Notes: a model not told the origin generated them from the sequence alone. Positions 12,401 to 24,477 are shown, counted from the first letter of the stretch. The stretch: 64,000 nt of DNA from Klebsormidium nitens (GCA_000708835.1 DF236972.1:124001-188000), one strand, 5' to 3'. Translations and numbers: made by a program.

Positions 12401-14773
12401 GAGCAATCCACTGATGAGGAAGCAATATACGCAACAATTTTGACCCGAAACTATTCACAGCCGAACGACCTCTATGGACTCACAACAATGACGCCAGAAT
12501 GGCCGTTTGTCTTTCTTGACAACTGATCACTTGGATCTAACGCGACGAGAGCCCCGAGAGATAAGGAACCCTCAGAATTAGCACTTGATCACCACAGCGC
12601 TATACCCCCGAACAACTAAATCTCTGAAGATCAACCTCACCTGCTCAGCGAGGCTGCCGGCCTGCGCATATGATTCCAGGCCACGGGCGGCTAGACGCGT
12701 CATTGAGAACGTCATAATTGCTCCGACAACGACCAGCACAGGAGTGACGGCCAGGAGAACTAGAGTGAGGAGCCAGCCCTTCGAGAAGGCGATGGCGAAA
12801 CCGGCGATGAACTGGACGTTGAGCCGGATGTACTGACCAACCTGTATGAAGGGAACTCTGGTGGTTTCAGTAAACAGTCCGACTACCTTATGAGATTTGT
12901 ACATTGAAGCGCCTTGGGTCTTTCTTAAACCACAGGCATTGGTAACAAATCTTAACGTATCTGGATCCAGCATAGTATAGAGGAACGTCTATAAGAAAGA
13001 CTTATTGAAAAGATGCATTGAAGTTTTCTCAGGGTTCCAAAACCTCAAAAGCGACTAACGATTTCGTCACTATTTGGTCGCCTTTGATGAAGTTTTGTAA
13101 TTGAAGACTTCCCCCCCACCAACGACCAAGAAAGTTTCCTGCAATCAAACATCGGACTGACCGAATCTCAGTGAAAACAAACTTGCCTTAAAGCAGCAGA
13201 CTGAGCAGTAGTTTTCCAGGACCCACTCACCTTCTCTCCGATGGCCTGCTCAATCATCAGCGTATCTCCAGACATTCGCCCCACAACCTCGCCGGTTGAG
13301 GTCTCCGTATCAAAGAATCCAATATCCTGCCGCAGGATCGCTTTCAAATACTTGCTGCGGATCCTGGCAGACTGGCGGGTGCCGGCCAGGGACCACAGAG
13401 TAACCTCTGCATAAGCAGCCAACTTGAGGAATAAGCTATGATCAGGGGTAGACCTTCGTACGGCAGCTCATGCATTGCAGAATCGTAGTGCTAATTCTAG
13501 TTCACGATCTGGAGGAGCATTTGTAACCCATGCACGTTGCACGGATAGATTCATCCAACATGAGAATCCATGGCATGAGACCTTCGGATTAGGTGGGTAG
13601 CCAAGTTGCCCTCCAATGTACGAAAAGCCAAACTCCACAAGGGCGTAATGACAGCGAAGTCCTGCCTCTTCTAAGCACAGTCAAGAATGACTTACCACAG
13701 TACGCGGCGACAGCCGCTCCTATTGCAAGATAGACAAACAAGGTCGCCACCTGGACAGGGACCACCACAACTATCAGATCCCTATATTCAACCCTGCACG
13801 GTCACTACACCTTCAAGTGTTGGCCCGCATTTGGCTGGTGATAGCACGGCCCGTTAGATCTAAACATCTGATCAGCATACGAACTTATATCAGCATCATA
13901 AGAGGACCCTTTTTGCCAAGCAGACCAAGTTCAATCTATACTGGTGGAAAGTTTTGAAAGAAGTGGTGAGAAATGACAGGTCTGTGCAGCTAGATCTATA
14001 CTGATATCTAACTACACTTTCAAACCGGATTTGTGCACCAACTGACTCTGCTCATGCCGACTCCACTACTGAGGCCACTGTTCCTACTTTCCTTTGTTAC
14101 ATGCATACACAACTTTCTCACAGACCATCACTTTGGTAGCATTACGATGCCACCTTGACCACCGCTGTACATCAAGACAGAAACCCTGAAGCATAGTTTT
14201 TCATTTTTCAAAAGGAATCAAACACACATCCATCAAAGCATGCCAACACCTCCACAACCTCATGTCGCTATCAACAACGCGCCCACCGTAGAGATCTCCG
14301 ACAGACCACTAAAGAAAGCCCTTTACTGGAGACGAAGCAGATGAAACCCTAATATCAGACCCCCTCCCACTCACCGTCTTCACTTGCTTGTAAAGCTCGT
14401 CGGGGTCGGTCGAGTTGTTCCCAAACGCGTTGATCAGCCGCCCAAACAGGAGCGTCAGCAAGGGCATCGCAGCCCCCATCGCTACAGCCCCGAGCGTCCC
14501 GACCACAATGCAGATCCAATCCAGCTTATCGGCATATGTGAATAGTTTCCGGAAGGAAACGGACTTAGCAGGCCCGCCCTTTGCGCCCTCTGCAGACTTG
14601 GTCTCAGTGAGGGGTTCCATCGTGCCGGACGGGGGCACAGCGCTCGCACCCGCCAGGGGGGCCGCTGAAGCTAGCGCTGCAGCTGGTTGTGTTGACCCTA
14701 CTGGCGAGTTTTCTATGTCCAGGGGGACACCCTGGGCCCCCTCCAAGGGCTGACCATCCGCCCCTTGTCCCAT
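494..14773 (-). CDS. ABCB-family (MDR/P-glycoprotein-type) full ABC transporter, 3' end outside window
   Basis: ATP-driven exporter of the plant ABCB class, membrane-embedded; the substrate cannot be told. Exons in transcript order: 14375-14773, 13696-13750, 13231-13406, 12641-12841, 11848-12048, 10984-11115, 10437-10629, 9855-9985, 9221-9364, 8439-8510, 7952-8073, 7410-7536 (651 codons, phases agree throughout), then 5720 to about 6020, 4845-5189, 4071-4214, 3426-3584, 2041-2250, 1133-1268, 494-591. NBD1 is complete: Walker [10 protein letters not shown] at about 448-456, LSGGQ at 552-556, Walker B ILLLDE at 572-577, H-loop His608. The second half repeats TMD and NBD up to the Q-loop (LVSQEPN); the NBD2 signature and Walker B lie left of the window. 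The start ATG was chosen at 14773, just before a low-complexity N-terminal tail; an in-frame ATG at 15001 is possible. The linker between 7410 and about 6020 does not join in phase, so one small exon is missing from this model. Confidence 0.9.
1350..1745. repeat. Three degenerate copies of an ABCB exon acceptor junction
   Basis: The stretch around 1213-1320 contains the 5' part of the ABCB exon 1133-1268 and its acceptor. It recurs at about 1350-1460, 1490-1620 and 1675-1745. Shared landmarks are the Asp-Val-Gln-Ile-Phe-coding block, the tacag acceptor and a downstream acacgtggcatcagca block. Copies decay with distance from the exon. They lie in the intron upstream (in transcript order) of the real exon. 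Confidence 0.8.
2317..2585. repeat. Two degenerate copies of the next ABCB exon's acceptor side
   Basis: The 5' part of exon 2041-2250 (block with gaagcagtctgggagatgcc and the acceptor behind cgaagaacacctg) is repeated at about 2317-2405 and 2488-2585 in the intron preceding that exon. The copies keep the acceptor-side order but carry indels that break the reading frame. Confidence 0.8.
2908..3270. repeat. Degenerate copies of an ABCB exon donor junction
   Basis: The 3' end of exon 3426-3584 with its donor (block cttgacgagcagcccgc) appears in weaker form near 3209-3270, 3056-3130 and 2908-2985, about 150 bases apart, in the intron that follows the exon. The spacing and shared order suggest old tandem duplication; the outer copies are poorly conserved. 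Confidence 0.55.
5266..5353. repeat. Single copy of an ABCB exon acceptor junction
   Basis: This intronic stretch repeats the start of exon 4845-5189 with its acceptor. Both contain ggtggatgag, tcggccat or a one-base variant, ccgaagca and cgcgagaacctggtaac or a near variant. It lies upstream of the real exon in the transcript. Confidence 0.8.
11690..11760. repeat. Copy of an ABCB exon donor junction
   Basis: The block gagcctcgacccgtaccaca plus its flanking donor (CTCAAG then gt on the minus strand) from the 3' end of exon 11848-12048 is repeated about 150 bases downstream in the transcript, at 11690-11760. The copy keeps a usable GT but no full exon. Confidence 0.8.
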
Positions 14774-16240
14774 GCTAGCGGCCCAAGTGGAGAGAGCAAT
14801 CAACCACTCGGACTGAGAACTGCTTCCTGGCGTGGATTGTCCAGAGATGAGGTATTGCTGACCTTCTCCGCAGCTCCCGCTGGCACCAGTCTGCAAGAAT
14901 ACAATCGATCCAACGGAGAAACCAAACGCTCCACCACCTTCAGATTCACAATAATCTATCTTGATCCTTTGCCTTGGCCTTAGGCTTCGGTTCCTATCCA
15001 CTAGTTCTTCTGGGCTTGCTATACCACAGCAAGCCCGTGGATAGCTTTAACCTAGGACGGTAGCGTATCTCCCTTTCAACTTGACCGTCGTTCTTCAAGA
15101 ACGTTTTCACCGAAGTACGCGCGCGAAAAGAGGTATCGTACCGTGTGAAAGTCAAATGGTGACGTCAGAATGTCAAGGTACGACACTGCAACTCTGACGT
15201 GGCATGTGTAAAGTACCCCGGTAGAGGACCTTTGATGAAGAGTGAAAACCTCTAGGGTTCCACCGGGTGCTACCGCCATTGCTTCTACCCTAGGCCGGAC
15301 GATCGGCTGTGGTGCACCGGTCACTTTGAGCCAGCACCGGTGCTTGCGGCAGTCGCTTTTCTGACGTGGAAAGCTTGCGGGCCACGAAATGCATTGGGAG
15401 TGTGCGCACTGCGCAGCCTCAGGCTTCGAGCTGCCGTGTGCCTGTTAAACCGTTGCGGAGTGCGAAGCTTGTGCCGACACGTGTACCGGGTTGCTTTATG
15501 GCGCGAACTCCGATCCCCTTGATGTGAATACCCTCTGAAGCGGGTCCCCGGCTAAGCAACCGTTAGCTGCCGCCGCCGGCGGTCAGGCTTTTCGATTGAC
15601 TGTTGCAGACTCGCTGCTTTTCACTAACATAGGTATCCAAGGAAAACGGCGTGACGCTGTAGCCGTGCTAGGAGCTTCTCGAGAGAATTCACACTCAACA
15701 GGAAGCAGAACGCTGCAGAACTGAAGGGCATTTGAAATCGAAGTTGCTGAATGGGCCAAGGGCGCTGAACACAGCTGCATAGGTATTATAGGGACGCTGT
15801 GACGCGGTTTCTGAGCTTTGACCTTCTCACTCAAGTAATTAATTTGAATTATAAATATTATTAATTGGAACTTGAAGCGAGGCTTGCACGGCTGCCACTA
15901 ATTACCTATTACGAACTACCGTAGCTCTCATACAGTAGCTCTGCCATGGCGGACAATCCATCAGAAGCTCATTTCAGCAGCCAAGAGAAGTCGGGGTACC
16001 CAGCTGTTTGGATGTTTATGAGCTCTCCCTTGGAGCCACCAAGCCCATTCGATCAGGCACTCGTGTTTTCTTCTATCTCCACTCTATCTCTTCTAGGAAG
16101 TGTGAAGCGGGGATCATGTGCGGTGCGTCTCTTACTTTGGGTGCGCAATGCCAACGAGCCGCTTCATTGCTGAGCGTGTAAAACAAGCTCAAATAAGTTC
16201 TTTGTAAGTTATTGGGATTTGTGAATAGACTTAGGAAAGA
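14774..16240. promoter_or_regulatory. Divergent intergenic region between ABCB and LON genes
   Basis: No convincing gene. The two flanking genes are transcribed away from this 1.5-kb stretch, so it should hold both promoters and 5' UTRs. Around 15835-15878 is an AT-rich block containing TATAAATA (15850-15857), flanked by near-inverted caagt and acttg arms. A TGACGTCA octamer lies at 15160-15167. No start site can be assigned from sequence alone. Confidence 0.4.
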
Positions 16241-19200
16241 ATGGCGCCAATCCCTTCCACAGCAACAGCTGGTGTGCTTCACACAGGACCTGCACAAACG
16301 TGTAGTGTGTTACAGCTAGCAGGACAGATACGGGCTTGCACTCAAAACCCTAATAATGTACATAGAGCTCCAAGGGCAGTCAGCCTGCACGCGTTGAACT
16401 GGAATGCAAAAGAGCTTTTCGAAAATAGGAACAATTTGCCTCCGAGCACCTTAAGACATGGAAACTCTCAATTCAGTGGCAATACAAGTGAGTTGCTTCA
16501 AGCCAGTATTGACATTCCCAAGTATCTGCTAGTTGTACATAAGAATAGGGGTTGTACTATTAGCAGCAAGTTCCATGGGGACCCCAACAGTCCTAGGCAG
16601 GCTCGCATTAGGCGGTTGAATCAATTGTACAACAAGCTGGATTCTTCTGGAGTTACAGAGCTCCAGAGCTCTACAGGTAAGTGCTTGCTGCAATTGCTGA
16701 GCTTCTAAGCTTTCATCAAACAAGAGTGCAAATATATGAATCACAAAGTAGTCATTGTTGACTGAATGCATTGGAAAGACAATGGACTGAATCAAGCTGC
16801 CAGTGCTCATCAGGGTTCATTTGCAAGATACCGAGCATTTATGAGTCCCTCTTTTAGCTGACTTGAATCTTACTACATTTAGTCTTTACTTTGTGTAGTG
16901 CTGCTACGCAGGCTTCTGATGCATGCACTTCAATAGGTAGCTTCCATCCGTGACCGCTCTGCAATTATGTGGGTCTCCTCAGCAGAAGCATTGGCTGTCC
17001 TATAGGTCAATACTCTCCTCTACACTATCCTCTACGAATTCTGTTTTCTTTTATCTGCTCTTCATGATTGAGTGCGCTTCATTGTAGGGCTTCTGATTGC
17101 ATCTGCATGGTGTTTCTGGCGATTCTTGACCTATTTTCTGCAGGCAGCTAGACAGATCCCCTTTGCAGGTATTTCTATTTTCACCCAACCACCCCCCTGT
17201 ATTAACATCTGTTCATCATCCTTCCTCTGCAGGCCAGGTTGGCATCATCAGTACGGCGTCGGAGCCAATGCATTCTGATGAGAGCATCAGTGCATCGCTG
17301 ATACACGAGCTTCCGCTCTGCTTCGTGCCTTGGGCGCTGCTCCCAGGGTCCCAGGAGATGCTGCACGTGTATGAGCCACACCATGTACATTGTGAGAACT
17401 GCCTCTTCCGGTGGTGGTCATACTGCCGTACTCTTTGCCTTTCTGGACACAGCAATTATGTATCCTGTAGAGAGCTCTGCATCATTTGAGCAGCTGGTGT
17501 CACAGAACGAACGCGGTGTATCGCTTGCAGCTGTTGAGTTTAGTGATACAACTGAGAGGGAATCCGTTAGGTTCAGGTTCAAAGCTGGCCCCTCAGTGGC
17601 AGGGGGGAAAATCAGCAAAATGTATCCCTGTCCTGTAGACGGCACCAGAGCTACTCATGTTGTAATACTAAAGCTGACTACTTAGGTGTCCAGCTTTCTC
17701 GTGTAGAAACTCAATTCACCAGGGCGTTCAAAAGGCTTGTACGAGCAGCTTGTAAAAGGAACTCTCCGGTCAAAGCTTCATATTGGCGCCGCTCACTGCA
17801 TAGAGAAAGAAAGACCCTCATAGTCAGGCCCCTGCTTTGCAGTATTTGAGACGATACTCGCTCAGCCACGACCGTGGAAGTACGGCCATATTCTCGCATC
17901 GCCGGGCCGCCGCCAGCACTTGATTGGGGTTGTTGCGGAAGTACAGGAGGTAAGCCTATCTGAGATTCAGCTTGTTTGCCTTGTCTTCTTGACGTGCAGT
18001 TTTGAGTTGAAATGTTAGAGTGTTTGCCAGCACATTCTGAGCAGCTGAGGACCCTTGCCACCTGACTGGGTCCCAAAGTAAGCACTGCAAGTGCAGACTC
18101 CTTCAGTCTCCTCACAATCAAATTCTTCCAAGCGGAAGGTCTGAGTAAAAAGTGAGGTATTCTTTTTGTTCCTTATGTTGGTTAGAAGAAAAGCATCTTG
18201 CTGCGGAAGTTAGCCGCTGGTGAGAGCGACGTGTTTCCCAGCTTTCGAACAGAGACTGATTCACGAACTTGTAGAAAGGCTTCGAAGAGTGTATTCTAAA
18301 CCACATTGTCGTTTGTCATCAAGATAACTTGTTACGCTTGTTGTTCGTCAGGGAAAAGCAGGTTGTGCTGGTCAAGTGTGGCGCCATCCTTCAATGGATG
18401 AAATCCTGGATGGAAGCAGCGAGATGAAGTTGGTTTAAATAAATTGCTTAGATGATTCCTGAGCGAAGTCTAATTGATATACGAATGCCCTTTGGGCCTC
18501 TTTTGAAAGCTCCAAACGAGTTTGGGCGACTTCGGAATGAAGATGACTGCCTGTGGAGGTCCACACTTCCAGCCCCGGCGGCGCCGCTGGTGGCAGCAAC
18601 GTGCTTCGCAACTTTCTGACCCCAGATCCATGGTCTTTAGCGCCTCTGTCCTTTTTTTTAGGGTCTGGTTCTAGCCCGATCCTGTTATCACTTTGACAAC
18701 AGCAATGTCTGGTTCTTGACTAGTGCTCTCCTCGCTTTTTTGGTTCGGTTCATAAAAGATGTGCGTTGCAAAATCCGATATGCCAGCAGTCTTCGAACAG
18801 CGTGTGCCTCAAGCAAAACAGCGACTACAATCTTTCGTGGACTGGCTCTCCGTTTGCCACAGAGCAACACGACTCCCGACGCTCTCTGCTTTCACTCTCT
18901 TTTCCCCCTCTCATTTCCTTCCCCTCCCCCAAACGCGTTGTGGAAACCGACGCTTTTCCCTGATCTCTGCCAGGTCGAGCGGTTCAGCGACGGGCGTATG
19001 CTTCTCTTGGTCGCTGCGACCGCCAAGATCCGCGTCCTCCGCCCCAGCCAAAAGGTGCCGTTCGTTCTGGCGACAGTCGAGAAGGAACACGACGAGGAGG
19101 AGAGCTTGGTGGGGGCGCTTTACCCGGGGTCAGAAACCGGGTTAGGAAAACCGTCCGCTAACAAAAACGGGGTTAGGAGCAGCGGGCCAGAGTGGGATCC

Positions 19201-21383
19201 GGAGGTGGCCGCCGCGGCGGTGATGACGCACGAGCTGCGGAGGAGGGAGAAGGAGCTGTGGGACTGCTACGATCAGGTGAGGGAATCACGTGCTGCCACG
19301 TGTCCTTCAGCGGTGTGTCCAACTTCGAAGCGCACTCTGCGGAATCTGCTTAAAAGACATCATCCTCGTTCGCGATGGTGTCAACGGGCGTTTCTGATTC
19401 TACCGGAATTGTGCGGCTTGCTCGTCACCACCTGGAAATTGTTTCCTCTCTTCATTCAGGAGCTCGGAAGGTCCAAGCCCTGGTACGACGTTCGACGTTA
19501 CTCAAGATGCATACGTCTCGATTGGAACAGCGTCACGCTTAGTGTGTGTCCGATAGCTGGCCGGTAGTGCACGAACTATGACACCGGCAGCCTTACACCC
19601 ACTTGCCGAAGGCCGGAATGAGCCAGAAGCTTCTACCGCAGCTAGTCCATGTCTTCCAGATACCGCCTCAGAAATCAAGTCACTCACGTGGCGCCTGATC
19701 CGGGCCCACAGATGGTGGCGAGGAAATGTTTTGAAAATTGACCTCCCGTTTGTTAAGTCGCAAGCACCCGACTGAGACGCTTTTTTATGCAAGAACAATC
19801 AGCCCGGACTTTTCAACCGGTTTCGAAAGATATGCAGGAGGTCGACGTCAAGCACGGAGAGATACTTGATTGACTTCCCGTCTTTCTTACCCGAGCACCT
19901 TCCCCTTCCCCCAGGTCCGCCTGCTCACGGCCAAGCTCCGCATGGACGCCCGGGGGATCCCCCCACCCTCAACCCTGCTCGACGCCCGGGAGATCCCCCC
20001 TCCCTCCGCCCCGCTCGACGCCCGAGGGGAACCCCCGTCCTCAGCCCTGCTCGACGCCCGGGGGATCCCCCTGCCCGCAGCCATGCTCGCCGTCCTGCCC
20101 CCGGGGCGTTCCACAATCCCCAATAACGGGGGATCCCCCCGGCCGCGGTCGGTGGAACAAGCCTGGGAAGACCCGGCCGAAGTGGTGGGCCGGGTGCAGC
20201 GGCTCTCGTACGCGGTCGGCGCGGCGCTCCCGGACGTCCGGCGCGCTGAGGGACGGCAGGCGTTCCTGCAGGCGAGCAGCATACGGGAGCGAATGGATCT
20301 GGCTGCAGGTAGGCAGATTGTTTTTCCTAGGTTCCAATTTTAGTTACCAGTCTAAGCTCTTTTTTTCTAGGCTTAAGAAACGTTCAAGGGGCGGCAGGTG
20401 GTCCTGCAGGCGAGCAGCATACGGGAGCGGATGGACTTGGCTGCAGGTACGTGGAGCGTTTCTTTTTATGCTTTGAGTCCTGCTTATTTCTGTCCACTTC
20501 TCAATATTGTGGCTGCGCAGAGGGCCGGCAGTACTTGCTGGACGTTTAAAGTATACTGATGAATCGCTCCACGCCGGAATCGGGGTGTTGTCTAGGATTT
20601 AATCTCCTGGGTGTAGTTGGATCGACACTTCTGGTTTGTGAGGCGCGCCCGTTCCTTCAGGCGAGCAGTGGACGAGAGCGGACGGCTTCGATGCAAAACT
20701 GCGACTCCGCCTCGTTTTCGTACGACAGCAAGAGACTTGGTGAACGGACTAGATCATGTGCATTTGATGTTCGCAAATGTGTGTTACAAATCACGGCAAC
20801 TTCCCTGGTTGTATTCTGCCTTGCTTGAGCTCTTATAACGGTTTTGCCACTGTACTCGAAGTTAAAGCTGGAAGGTTCGTTTCAAAACATCTTCTCGTTG
20901 CTTTCTTAGACGAGACCTTCAGCGAGGCTTCGTATCACTGCCCTTCAGATAGTAGGGTCTGAGGTCGTTCTAGGTTGATATTCAACTTGGGCCAATCATT
21001 CTTTTGCAGTGTGGTCGTCAGAACGGCTCGCATCTTGAGATCGGCCCTGACCAACTTAAATTGGGTTAAGCGGCCAACTTCAACCGAGCCTTTCATAAGA
21101 TGATTGAAAGACAAAGAGTTGCAAGGAAGCAATCTAAAGCGCCGACTCTTCTTACCCGATGCCTTACTCTCGGTTCGGTACCCTGGAACTGCGTTTCGAA
21201 TGGACATGGTATCAAAACATCTCGTTGAACAACGGTAGGCGTCAATCTGAGTCTTGATCCAGCACGTGACTCTTCTTTCGCTTCCTCCCTGCAGATTTGA
21301 TGACGCAGCGTTGCAGGGAACTGGCTGCTCGTGTTGCAGTGAAACAGGCGCTCACCGACACTTCTACCAATTTAGGAGGTTAA
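16241..21383 (+). CDS. LON substrate-binding-domain protein, probably plastid-targeted
   Basis: Six exons join in phase: 16241-16676, 17233-17391, 17453-17661, 18974-19276, 19915-20308, 21295-21383, giving 529 aa. Residues 1-170 form a Ser/Asn/Gln-rich leader that could include a transit peptide. The LON N-terminal domain starts near 171 with HELPLCFVPWALLPG and VYEPHH, the hallmark of Lon-protease substrate-binding domains. It continues with GTRATHVVERFSDGRMLLLV near 261-280 and ends with an RERMDLAA helix around 493-500 and a short C-terminal helix. No AAA+ ATPase or Ser-Lys protease domain follows, so this is a stand-alone LON-domain protein like the plant plastid ones. The gene is longer than usual because of an inserted 12-residue repeat. 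The 61-base intron at 17392-17452 and the donor at 17662 are the least certain joins. Confidence 0.75.
19945..20088 (+). repeat. In-frame 36-base tandem repeat, four units, in the LON gene
   Basis: Four head-to-tail units start at 19945, 19981, 20017 and 20053, each encoding a variant of DARGIPPPSALL. The period is exactly 36 bases, so the frame is kept and the protein gains a proline-rich 48-residue insert inside the LON region. Units differ by a few substitutions. Confidence 0.9.
20371..20690. repeat. Copies of the LON exon 5 donor junction inside the following intron
   Basis: The 3' end of exon 19915-20308 plus its donor is repeated at 20371-20446, complete with an upstream ttctag acceptor and a downstream GTACGT donor. 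It therefore looks like a 76-base pseudo-exon that would shift the frame. A shorter copy sits at about 20641-20690. The shared core is gcgagcagcatacgggagcg. Confidence 0.85.
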
Positions 21384-22910
21384 GTAACCGCGGTGACGTG
21401 CCGATTGTAAGAAAGTAGTGACGTAGGCAGATTTGTGTACATATACCGGGAGCCCAGCTTTTTTTCGGCAGAGGCGCTGTCGATTTGTAAATGCTAGCCG
21501 TCATTACACATAGGGACTCGACAACCGTCCCTGGTTCATACGTTGCTCCATGCAACTCAAGACTGCTAGCCTTTGTAACAGTGAAGAAACTTTCATGACA
21601 GGTATGTCGTTGACAATTAGGAAGTGTTGGCAAACCATCAAATAGAATACCTCAAATCGATGTTTCGAGAGTTGCAGAGCAGTAAGTTTTCTACCCTGTC
21701 GACCCTGTCTTATCAATCTGGAGACGCTAAGTTTCCTACCCTGTCGACCTTGTCTTATCAATCTGGAGACGCTATGTACCATATCAACAACTTCGTTCAA
21801 TCGAGCACACCTAGAAATTGAGTTCGTGGGTCGATGTCGAAATCGGCCGAAGATGTTGCCAGCTGTTGCTCGTCACATGCAGCTTAGGACTTGTGGGCTC
21901 GTGGCATACATTGGCATGGAAATAAAGTGAACAGTACGTTTGTGCCCGGCCATTCTTGACAAATGCACCATGAGCACCAGATTTCAGCTGGCGATCTCCT
22001 ACCGGCGGCGGCGCGGTATGTAATGTAGCACTTAGTCGAAACATCTGAATTCCATGGCATTCTATGGATCCGTATTTGTTCGACCTTGGACTTCGGAGCT
22101 CTGCACGCAAGCTGAATATGTTCTGTTTGGCATACTTAGGCCTGGCCGCGGCCGGCCGGCATGCATAGGGGCTAGCTAGCGAGGTGCAGTAAAGTGAATT
22201 AATTCAACGCTTATTCAACGCTTATTAATTTATTTCCAAAAATCTTCAATTTATGTATCTGAATGGTGGAGAAATGTGCTCGTCACCATATTATCGAACA
22301 GAATTGTGGCGAAGAATGTATTGTAGTTTGAGTCTATTCCTCGAAGCACGTACATGCAGATTTTTCGTACTGTTGCATGAAAGTTGAGGATATACAGTTG
22401 ATAAATAATTGTTGACAGAAAATTGCTCAGCTAGAATATCAGGTTGTGTACTTTTCCATGCGACGAGCAGTGGTTGTATATATATGCAACGGTAGTTGGT
22501 AAGTTAAGTTTTGACATAGAACAGATAAGAGGTCAATGTTCCATTTACTAAGATATGGTTCTCTAGCTTGCCGCAAAGATTGTATGTATGAGCATTCATC
22601 CGCAAGACGATGACAAAAAGTTAAGTGATCCAATGTGACAGGTTGTTTGGTGGAACGTTGTCAACAGATATTCCTCATAATTATCTCGTCGCAAAAAGAG
22701 TGACACGATGTGACAAAAAACATGTGTGATTATTGAGAAATATCATTCGTGGCAGAATGTGAAGACAAAACTATGAATGCAAAAGGTATACATACAGTTC
22801 ATCTTCCACAATTGTACAAGTACAACTCGCAAAATGTTGATTCTTTCAACCCCTACTTAGTATACAAGGCTGCTACACTGTACAACAAAGTCCTTCAACG
22901 CAACACTCTC
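21384..22910. other. Intergenic region between convergent LON and LEA genes
   Basis: No gene is supported. It must contain the 3' UTRs of both neighbours. Visible items are a perfect-period 45-base tandem duplication at 21684-21773 (core cctgtcttatcaatctggag, open in one plus frame), a GC palindromic stretch near 22145-22162, and a doubled 11-mer attcaacgctt near 22204-22225 in AT-rich DNA. Confidence 0.5.
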
Positions 22911-24111
22911 TTAAGACTGGGTGTCCTCCTTGGTGACAGACCCGCCCTTGGAACCCATCTCCTTGTAACCCTCAGTGCCCAGCTGCTCGCTGCGAGCCTT
23001 TCCGCCCTTGCTGCGTCCCTCCTGCTGCCTCTCGAAGGCCTCCTGCAAAAAACGAAGGGAGAAAAGCGTTACACTACGGGCTGAAATGTTGAAAGGTGAC
23101 CACTTGGCGGTGGTTTAGAAAGGTTGTTATGGAGGAGAGTACCAATCAATTGGGTGTGGGAAGTAGCGCTCCAACTAAAGCCACAGTCAGCAGTTTAGTT
23201 AGTTAGTAAAGGTAAGTCGGTGTTAAGATGGAGTCAAGACGGAAGCGAGGTTGGAGTAAACCAGCGACTAACGACTCAAAGATCCCCGCTTCCAGGCTCT
23301 CTTTCAACTCATAGTCCCTTTCAGTCGTAGGGAGCCTGACACAGATTTTACCCTGTTCGGGACACCCTAAACATGAGTTTACCATCAGTTTCAAAGACGT
23401 TCGGACTGCTCCCTAGATGCGAGAAAAGAGCCCATGCCCCTCTAAATTGAGGGATGTGACATACACCATCTTCCCTCACTATTAAGAGTGGTTTACCAGT
23501 CAACAGTCGACTTTTACCAACGGTAATATATGAGCTACCCCCAAATCCACCCAGATCATCTTTTCTGTCAAGTCAGAAGCTCCTGCAAAACAGATCACAT
23601 TCTACGACAGAGGAACCAGTACAGTAGCCATACAATTGAAGGACGTCAATGTAAGGTAACGTCACTGGCCAGGAAAGCAAAGTCAGAGAAGTCTGTGCAA
23701 CTGCAAACGACACTCCAGACTTTTGTTCAGTTAATCTCAACCTCAACGACCAAGCTAGTACCAATATCTTGTGAAGCCCCACATGCCAAGGTTAACAGAA
23801 ACCTCTTCGTTTCGAGACTGATTAGGTAGGGAGAGCATAACATCTCTCGTTCACATAGAGTGACCAAGCAATGTGCCAATCCAACTGTCTCCCCACTCCA
23901 GCAGATTGTCACAAGACATGAAGACGCACCAAAATACCCTTCAAAGTGTACAGACGTAGAAGATGCTCGCACAAAGACAAGGAATAAACAAAGTTTGAAA
24001 ATCTTGGGACGGGCTGCTTTTTACCTGGCTCTGTCCGTCGGGCTTCTTGCTCTGGTCCATGAGCTCGTCCTTGCTCTGGGTCGCGGGACCGCTCTGCTGG
24101 CCGCTCGACAT
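22911..24111 (-). CDS. Small hydrophilic LEA_5 (Em-like) stress protein
   Basis: Two exons, 24025-24111 and 22911-23042, encode 72 aa. The protein is very hydrophilic: a Ser/Gln/Lys-rich N-terminus, then GGKARSEQLGTEGYKEMGSK followed by GG, which is the 20-residue signature of group 1 LEA (Em) proteins. The family also resembles bacterial KGG-repeat stress proteins. Family members are disordered, very soluble and accumulate during desiccation or embryo maturation, where they protect cell contents. There is only one copy of the 20-mer, as in the shortest family members. The start is fixed by the 29-codon first exon ending exactly at a GT donor. A TATA box on the same strand lies about 120 bases upstream. 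Confidence 0.85.
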
Positions 24112-24226
24112 GGTGGCGACGTATAGAGAACTTGCGAACTTGGGTGTTTTGTTTAGAGAATTGGAGATTGCTTGCAAATGCGTAATGTGGGCGGTTTGGA
24201 ATGAGGACTGCTTGGCGGAGACGGAG

Positions 24227-24233
24227 CTTTATA
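24227..24233 (-). promoter_or_regulatory. TATA box of the LEA_5 gene
   Basis: On the minus strand this reads TATAAAG within GGTATAAAGC. It is 116 bases upstream of the LEA start codon, which would give a 5' UTR of roughly 85-90 bases, a normal plant arrangement. Confidence 0.55.
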
Positions 24234-24477
24234 CCTCAAACGGAGAGACGGTCTTGAGTCCGAAGTTCACCTGCTTGAATCCTTGGCTGCTTTCAGGGCG
24301 CATTACAGGCTCCCAAACTGGAGAGAATGTGGGAAATCAAGAGCTCAACGGGAAGGCCGCCTGCTGACGTGTGCCGGGCGCTGGATATCGTTTGCTTCAG
24401 TGGCGCCGTCAGAAGGGCGCGACGTCAGCGCGGATGGCGCAACCCGCCTGCATGACGCCCAGGTTGCGGATAACCGT

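Noticed and set aside
14774-15001. Upstream in-frame extension of the ABCB N-terminus from an ATG at 15001
   Set aside because: The extra 76 residues have no transporter-like features, and the ATG at 14773 sits right before the acidic/Ala-rich tail. It cannot be fully excluded without a transcript.
17143-17168. Possible micro-exon between LON exons 1 and 2
   Set aside because: In the required phase it gives an immediate stop codon, while exons 16241-16676 and 17233-17391 join cleanly without it.
17662-17685. Extending LON exon 3 to the stop at 17685
   Set aside because: This would end the protein inside the LON domain. A GTAATA donor at 17662 joins in phase to VERFSDGRM and completes the domain.
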